A stretch of 64,000 nucleotides of DNA. Source: an uncultured Vibrio sp. Its GTDB lineage: Bacteria; Pseudomonadota; Gammaproteobacteria; Enterobacterales; Vibrionaceae. Both the position numbers and the translations under genes were made by a program. Location: contig NZ_OY776223.1 of assembly GCF_963675395.1 (NCBI RefSeq), positions 806,001 to 870,000 of the forward strand, read 5' to 3'. A model generated the notes under the pieces. That model had not been told where the DNA came from, searched no databases, and saw nothing but the letters and a program-made list of their open reading frames with translations. Below, one piece after another: positions 59,191-64,000 of this stretch; within the stretch, counting starts at the first letter, position 1, and every line of letters starts with the position of its first letter.

Positions 59191-60066
59191 ATGAAATCAT
59201 ATAAGCGTTACTTTCCAGAAGTAGGTATGCTGTTACCGGCTATTATTTTCTTAACTGTTTTTGTCTTTATACCATTTTTTCTATCTGGATATTTTTCTTT
59301 TACCAATGAGCGATTGATACCAAGGCCTATTCCAACACAGTGGGTAGGATTTAGAAACTATGAAAAGGTATTAACGGATCCAGAGTTTTGGATGGCTGTT
59401 AAAAATACGATTTATTTTGCAATTATCGTAATACCAGTACAATTAAGTTTGTCGTTAGGAAGTGCCATATTACTTAATAGTAAAATTAAAGGTATTACTT
59501 TTTTCCGTAGTGTAGCAATCTTACCAATGCTGACACCTATAACGGTAATTGTGGCGATTTGGGCAGTAATATTTCAAACACCGGATGGATTATTAAATGG
59601 TGCCTATCAATGGTTAACTCAATCTCAGGATTATATTGATTGGCTAGGCGATCCCAAAGTTGCAATGCTATCAATTATTATGCTGTCAGTTTGGGCTTCA
59701 TTCCCTTTTCAAATGCTAATTTATTTGGCTGGGCTGCAAGAAATACCTAAAGACCGCTATGAAGCCGCTTCTATTGATGGTTTCAATAACTGGGATAAAT
59801 TCCGATATATAACTTTACCAGGTTTAAGAAATACAAACATTTTTGTTGTAATCATTACGACCATTGGCGCTCTTAGCTTGTTTACACAAGTTAATATATT
59901 AACAGGAGGAGGTCCTAATGGTGCAACTATGACCATTATTCAATATATGTTTTCTAATGGTTATTCTGCTCAAAAAATCGGTTACGCATCTTCAATTTCA
60001 GTGATTTTCTTTGTCTCTGTAGCAACATTAGGTCTTATTCAAAGAAGACTGATGAAAAACGAATAA
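59191..60066 (+). CDS. Sugar ABC transporter permease (MalF/UgpA type)
   Basis: A 291-residue protein with six membrane segments: MLLPAIIFLTVFVFIPFFLSGYF, TIYFAIIVIPVQLSLSLGSAILL, FRSVAILPMLTPITVIVAIWAVIF and others. The EAA loop EAASIDGFNNWDKFRYITLPGL is near residue 190. It forms the channel with the next gene, 9 bases away. Confidence 0.9.
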   Translation: MKSYKRYFPEVGMLLPAIIFLTVFVFIPFFLSGYFSFTNERLIPRPIPTQWVGFRNYEKVLTDPEFWMAVKNTIYFAIIVIPVQLSLSLGSAILLNSKIKGITFFRSVAILPMLTPITVIVAIWAVIFQTPDGLLNGAYQWLTQSQDYIDWLGDPKVAMLSIIMLSVWASFPFQMLIYLAGLQEIPKDRYEAASIDGFNNWDKFRYITLPGLRNTNIFVVIITTIGALSLFTQVNILTGGGPNGATMTIIQYMFSNGYSAQKIGYASSISVIFFVSVATLGLIQRRLMKNE

Positions 60067-60075
60067 AGGTCATTT

Positions 60076-60900
60076 ATGCGCGCTTTACAATACTTTTTTG
60101 CCACGCTATTGGGGTTGCTTATCTTAATTCCATTAATGATGACGGTCACCATTAGTTTAAATCCTGATAATACAGACATTCTCGCAACCATGGGTTCATG
60201 GAAAAGCTTTATCCCTCAACGTTTCTCATGGGATAACTATATAGCAGTATGGTCAGATCCATATCACCCATTTGGACGCTATTTATTTAACACGGCATTT
60301 ATTACAGCAACAACGTTATTACTGTCATTAACGATTAATTCAATGGCTGCTTTTTCGCTTGCTTGGGGTGAAGGTAAGTGGAGAAAATTCGTTCTTGCTG
60401 GTGTTATCTCCGTATTAGCAATCCCAGGTGAAAGCCTCGTACTTCCCCAATTATTGATGGTAAGCCGAGCAGGTATAGTCGACACCTATGCAGTTCAAAT
60501 ATTACCGGGGCTTGCGAATGCATTTTTTATTTTCTTGTTCTATCAATTTTTCAGCAGAATTCCACGTGATCTCATTGATGCAGCAAAAGTTGATGGTTTT
60601 AACTTGTTCAAAACTTATTGGCATATAGGTCTACCATCATCAAAACCAGTGTGTATAACTGTTGCGATTTTGCATTTCCTAGGTATTTGGAACAGCTATT
60701 TGTGGCCAATTATGGTTACTCGTGGCCCTGAAGTTAGACCTTTATCTGTCGCGATGTCTGCTTACTTCGGCAGCAATCAAACTTACTGGGGTAATATCAT
60801 GGCATTCGCCGTTTGTATGGCCATTCCAGTCATTATTTTCTTCCTTATTGTTCAACGTCAATTCATTGCGAGTATTACAGGCTCAGCAGTTAAAGGGTAA
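60076..60900 (+). CDS. Sugar ABC transporter permease (MalG/UgpE type)
   Basis: A 274-residue permease. An N-terminal segment YFFATLLGLLILIPLMMTVTIS is followed by the long periplasmic loop and five more segments. The EAA loop DAAKVDGFNLFKTYWHIGLPSSKP is near residue 175. GGTCATTT precedes the ATG, and it ends 5 bases before the GH32 gene. Confidence 0.9.
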   Translation: MRALQYFFATLLGLLILIPLMMTVTISLNPDNTDILATMGSWKSFIPQRFSWDNYIAVWSDPYHPFGRYLFNTAFITATTLLLSLTINSMAAFSLAWGEGKWRKFVLAGVISVLAIPGESLVLPQLLMVSRAGIVDTYAVQILPGLANAFFIFLFYQFFSRIPRDLIDAAKVDGFNLFKTYWHIGLPSSKPVCITVAILHFLGIWNSYLWPIMVTRGPEVRPLSVAMSAYFGSNQTYWGNIMAFAVCMAIPVIIFFLIVQRQFIASITGSAVKG

Positions 60901-60905
60901 TTTTT

Positions 60906-62357
60906 ATGCCTAATTTGGATAAATACAAACCATCAATGCACTTTTCACCAGCATTTGGCTGGATCAACGATCCTAATGGGCTTGTCTACTCAAATGGAAG
61001 TTGGCATCTGTTTTATCAGTTTCATCCAATGAACACCGTTTGGGGCCCAATGCACTGGGGGCATGCTGTGAGTACAGACTTAGTGAACTGGAACCACTAT
61101 CCAATCGCGATAGCGCCTGACAAACTCGGCCACATGTTTTCAGGGTCTGCCATTGTCGACAAAAGTAATGCTTCAGGGTTGTTCCAGCAAGAGTCTGAAG
61201 CCAACCTAATTGCTTATTATACCGCGAGCATGCCAAGACATGATATATGCCCTGAAGACCTGCAAACACAATGCCTAGCATATAGCCAAGATGGCGGGTT
61301 CACCTGGTCAAAATACGAAAATAACCCAATTTTACCTAATCCGGACTTACTATGTTACCGAGACCCTAAAGTTATTTGGGTAGAAGACACAAAACACTGG
61401 GTAATGGTTCTTACTCATGGACAAAGCGTTGGGATTTATAAGTCTCATAACCTTATTGACTGGGAATATTGTTCAGAGTTTGGTGAAAACGAAGGCTACC
61501 ACAGTCAAGGACCTTGGGAGTGTCCGGACTTATTCCCGCTGACCAGTGAATCTGGTGTCACCAAGTGGGTTATGGTGGTTGGTATTGGCCCACACGACAC
61601 CGATGGTGATTATGGTCAGACGCCATGTACACAATATTTCGTCGGTGACTTTGATGGTGAGGTGTTCACAAACTCTAATCCATCTCATGGCGTTACATGG
61701 CTAGATAACGGTTGTGACTATTACGCGACCCAGAGCTATTTTAATGCCCCAAATGGTGCCAGAGTAAGTCTATCGTGGATGAGCAACTGGAATTATGCCC
61801 GGAATACAGAGACCAATAACTTCCGAGGTATCATGACCTTACCTCGCGAGTTCAAGTTAGTAGAAAACACATCTGGTAGCTATGTTGTGGCTCAGCGTTT
61901 CTTTTTCAATGGTACTGATCACTTTACCAAACCGGTTAATTTTTCAAATTTTGCACACATTGAAACCAATTCAAGTGTCTACGCTTTGCGAGCAAATCTG
62001 CATTGTGATTTGAATGAAACCGTTGGTTTAACTTTGTTTGGACTCGACGCAGCAATATTCGAATTTAAACGAGTCGCGGATGGATATGAAATTCGCAGTA
62101 TCCGTCACTATTACGGCGATCAAGAAGTTATGAAGAAAGAATTCCAGCATGACTTCAAAGTGCATCACGCTTGCTGCAGTGAAATGATAACGATGGAACT
62201 TATTGTTGACCACGGCGCAGTTGAGCTCCTGCTAAACGATGGAAAATTTAGTTTGACGCAGCTTTACTTTCCACAAGATCCAGATGGCAATATTAGTCTT
62301 GTAGGAAATGGTTGGGAAAATGTAGTCATTAATAATCAAATGATTAGTAATAAGTAG
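60906..62357 (+). CDS. Cytoplasmic GH32 beta-fructosidase
   Basis: A 483-residue GH32 enzyme without signal peptide. All family motifs are present: WINDPNGLV near residue 18 (nucleophile Asp), GPMHWGHAVSTDLVNW near 49, FSGSAIV near 78, RDPKVIW near 151 (stabiliser Asp) and WECPDLFPL near 203 (acid/base Glu). A C-terminal beta-sandwich follows. It would release fructose from imported fructo-oligosaccharides or sucrose. No PTS genes are near, so phosphorylated sucrose is a less likely substrate. It is in the ABC operon. Confidence 0.92.
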   Translation: MPNLDKYKPSMHFSPAFGWINDPNGLVYSNGSWHLFYQFHPMNTVWGPMHWGHAVSTDLVNWNHYPIAIAPDKLGHMFSGSAIVDKSNASGLFQQESEANLIAYYTASMPRHDICPEDLQTQCLAYSQDGGFTWSKYENNPILPNPDLLCYRDPKVIWVEDTKHWVMVLTHGQSVGIYKSHNLIDWEYCSEFGENEGYHSQGPWECPDLFPLTSESGVTKWVMVVGIGPHDTDGDYGQTPCTQYFVGDFDGEVFTNSNPSHGVTWLDNGCDYYATQSYFNAPNGARVSLSWMSNWNYARNTETNNFRGIMTLPREFKLVENTSGSYVVAQRFFFNGTDHFTKPVNFSNFAHIETNSSVYALRANLHCDLNETVGLTLFGLDAAIFEFKRVADGYEIRSIRHYYGDQEVMKKEFQHDFKVHHACCSEMITMELIVDHGAVELLLNDGKFSLTQLYFPQDPDGNISLVGNGWENVVINNQMISNK

Positions 62358-62366
62358 GTAACCCTG

Positions 62367-63458
62367 ATGGCAGATTTAACATTACGAAACATAAATAAAT
62401 TTTTTGATGACGTACAGACAATCCATAATGTTGATTTAGATATCAAGGATGGCGAGTTCGTCGTATTTGTTGGGCCATCAGGTTGTGGTAAATCCACCCT
62501 ACTTCGACTCATCGCAGGATTAGAAACAATCTCAAGCGGCGATGTAGAGATAGGCAACTGCATTGTGAATGACCTTGACCCCTCTAAACGCGGTATAGCC
62601 ATGGTTTTCCAATCTTACGCTTTATATCCTCATATGACCGTTCGACAAAATATGAGCATTGGTTTGAAGGTGTCTGGCGTTGAAAAAGCTGTTATTGAAA
62701 AGAAAGTTAATGATGCGGCCAAAATTCTTCAGCTAAATGAACTAATGGCTCGAAAACCGTCGCAGTTATCCGGTGGTCAAAGACAACGCGTTGCCATTGG
62801 TCGCGCAATAGTACGCAACCCTGAGGTGTTTTTATTTGATGAGCCCTTATCTAACCTTGATGCGGAGCTCCGTGTCCAAATGAGGTTGGAAATATCGGCA
62901 CTCCATGAGCAACTTGGCAGCACGATGGTTTACGTGACCCACGATCAAGTGGAAGCAATGACCATGGCAGATAAGATCGTCGTATTACGTTCCGGGCGAG
63001 TCGAACAAGTCGGTACACCGATGGAGCTTTACCACAATCCAATTAACCAATTTGTGGCTGGTTTTATTGGCTCACCTAAAATGAACTTCATCCCACTTGT
63101 TCTTCAAAAGCAAGATGGCAGGGACGTGATATTAAAAACCACCGATGGAGAGACCGTACAGCTGACGCTGGAAAACGATACGACACTTGAAGATTTGCCG
63201 TTCTCTATGGGAATTCGACCGGAGCATATTGGTTTAGGCGACAAGCATTCTGTTGCACTGGATCTAACAATCAATGCTACTGAGCTACTTGGGGGCACCA
63301 GCTTTGTTCATGCCAGTCAAGGCAAGTCAAAAGAGCTGGTGATTGAAGTGAAGTCAGAGCAAGTACCTGAGAAGCACACAAAAGCTCGTTTCTCATTCTG
63401 CCCATCAAGGTGTCACCTGTTTGACCACAAAGGCCAAGCTATTCCGCTAAAACGTTGA
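62367..63458 (+). CDS. Sugar ABC transporter ATPase (MsmK/UgpC type)
   Basis: A 363-residue CUT1-type ATPase. Walker A VGPSGCGKSTLLRL, Q-loop MVFQSYALYPHMTV, signature LSGGQRQRVAIGRAIVRN, Walker B VFLFDEPLSNLD and H-loop VTHDQVEAMTMADK. A TOBE regulatory domain (IRPEHIGLGDKHSV) follows. It energises the two upstream permeases; last gene of the operon, followed by a terminator. Confidence 0.92.
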   Translation: MADLTLRNINKFFDDVQTIHNVDLDIKDGEFVVFVGPSGCGKSTLLRLIAGLETISSGDVEIGNCIVNDLDPSKRGIAMVFQSYALYPHMTVRQNMSIGLKVSGVEKAVIEKKVNDAAKILQLNELMARKPSQLSGGQRQRVAIGRAIVRNPEVFLFDEPLSNLDAELRVQMRLEISALHEQLGSTMVYVTHDQVEAMTMADKIVVLRSGRVEQVGTPMELYHNPINQFVAGFIGSPKMNFIPLVLQKQDGRDVILKTTDGETVQLTLENDTTLEDLPFSMGIRPEHIGLGDKHSVALDLTINATELLGGTSFVHASQGKSKELVIEVKSEQVPEKHTKARFSFCPSRCHLFDHKGQAIPLKR

Positions 63459-63470
63459 TTCAAAAAATCT

Positions 63471-63512
63471 ATTAGGGAGAATCTTACTCTCCCTTAATTC
63501 ATTTTTTTTCAG
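63471..63512 (+). terminator. Terminator of the fructan ABC operon
   Basis: AGGGAGA and TCTCCCT arms around ATCTTAC, with a T8 run some bases later, 13 bases after the ATPase stop. Confidence 0.7.
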
Positions 63513-63762
63513 GTGGTATTTGTGAACAAGCTTACGGGCTTGGTATGCCTGAAACTCAGTACATTGCTTAAGAACTCAGAGCCTTCAAGCAGCCTTGCTT
63601 CCGTTCTGAATTAGGAAACAAAGCCCTTCAAAGTAGAATCAACCGTCAGCGCCATTGGTTCTTTCGGTTTTAGACCGTTTAGAAACGTGAGAGCAAGGTA
63701 AATAAAACGCCATGCTCTCATGCCAGTACGTTGCAATTTGTAAGCTTGTAGCTACGTTCACA
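63513..63762. other. Intergenic stretch with short open frames on both strands
   Basis: Plus: GTG at 63522, with AGGTGG upstream, reads 30 residues (NKLTGLVCLKLSTLLKN...) to 63614. Minus: ATG at 63721 reads 36 residues (MRAWRFIYLALTFLNGLKP...) to 63611, then continues open past the stop (FRTEARLLEGSEFLSNVL...). I do not recognise a protein; the pattern could be a decayed gene or a dispersed Vibrio repeat. Confidence 0.35.
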
Positions 63763-64000
63763 TTAAGCTAAGTTTGGTAGCCATAAAGCGACTTCTGGCA
63801 CTACGCAGATAATTAGCGCAGCCATACACATTAACAAAAAGAACGGAAAAGAAGCTTTCGCAACTTGCCCAATTTTTTCACCAGTCAGCCCCTGTAAAAC
63901 GAATAAGTTAAAACCTACAGGTGGAGTGATCTGTCCTAATTCCACCATAATCACTAGAAAAACACCAAACCATAAAGGATCATAGCCAGCCTGAATGATG
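63763..64000 (-). CDS. TRAP transporter large permease, DctM type (C-terminal part, cut by window edge)
   Basis: The visible 78 residues start at the window edge and include AGYDPLWFGVFLVIMVELGQ and TPPVGFNLFVLQGLTGEKI, then a last membrane segment and PNLA. The motif ITPPVGFN is the C-terminal signature of DctM proteins, which import organic acids with sodium. The gene continues to the right; its small permease and binding protein should lie there. Confidence 0.88.
   Translation of the reverse strand, partial: IIQAGYDPLWFGVFLVIMVELGQITPPVGFNLFVLQGLTGEKIGQVAKASFPFFLLMCMAALIICVVPEVALWLPNLA

Overview
The window is gamma-proteobacterial chromosome, almost certainly from the genus Vibrio (Harveyi-clade-like codon use and gene content). 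The block lolC-lolD-lolE / plzB-mfd-csiV / ndh-ycfP-thiK-lpoB-ycfL-hinT / MCP / DUF1887 resembles the neighbourhood around VC1882-VC1899 of V. cholerae, and in part the 25-min region of E. coli. No rRNA, tRNA, CRISPR array or prophage was seen.

Layout. (1) 1-25 kb: core genes. These are lipoprotein export (LolCDE), a PilZ-like protein, transcription-repair coupling (Mfd), activators of both class A penicillin-binding proteins (CsiV, LpoB), NDH-2, thiamine kinase, HinT, a chemoreceptor, an orphan CARF-PD-(D/E)XK nuclease, uridine phosphorylase, a Zn/Cd exporter with a MerR-type promoter, a CBS protein, a flavoprotein, 7Fe ferredoxin and an RNA methyltransferase. (2) 25-38.6 kb: a putrescine catabolism and uptake island. 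It holds PuuC, PuuR, PotFGHI, an SpuC-like aminotransferase, two gamma-glutamylpolyamine synthetase homologues, PuuB, and a class I glutamine amidotransferase that may replace PuuD. (3) 38.7-48.8 kb: a guanidine assimilation operon on the minus strand. It encodes an ABC importer, two DUF1989 carboxyguanidine deiminase subunits, a urea/guanidine carboxylase and allophanate hydrolase. Its leader carries a clear guanidine-I (ykkC) riboswitch, and upstream lie a sigma-54-type promoter and NtrC-like sites, so guanidine sensing and nitrogen limitation appear to be combined. (4) 48.9-51.1 kb: an intact IS21-family element with a 4-bp target duplication. It is inserted in an already decayed GH1 (6-phospho-beta-glucosidase) fragment; removing it restores the typical GH1 motif. 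(5) 51-63.5 kb: a visibly more AT-rich beta-fructan locus. It has an OmpG-like porin, a small lipoprotein, two exported GH32-like proteins, a LacI-type regulator, a sugar ABC transporter (binding protein, two permeases, ATPase) and a cytoplasmic GH32 beta-fructosidase. Three copies of a 25-bp palindrome, each extended on one side toward a gene, lie in front of the porin, the exported GH32 operon and the lacI operon, and are probably the operators of this regulon. (6) 63.5-64 kb: unexplained short reading frames and the 3' end of a TRAP transporter large permease.

Regions 2 and 3 form a nitrogen-scavenging zone where putrescine and guanidine are turned into ammonia, GABA/succinate and CO2. Region 5 imports fructo-oligosaccharides: exported enzymes cut the polymer, the porin admits the products, the ABC system imports them, and the cytoplasmic GH32 enzyme releases fructose. 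All functional statements are inferences from sequence read by eye; no database search was run.
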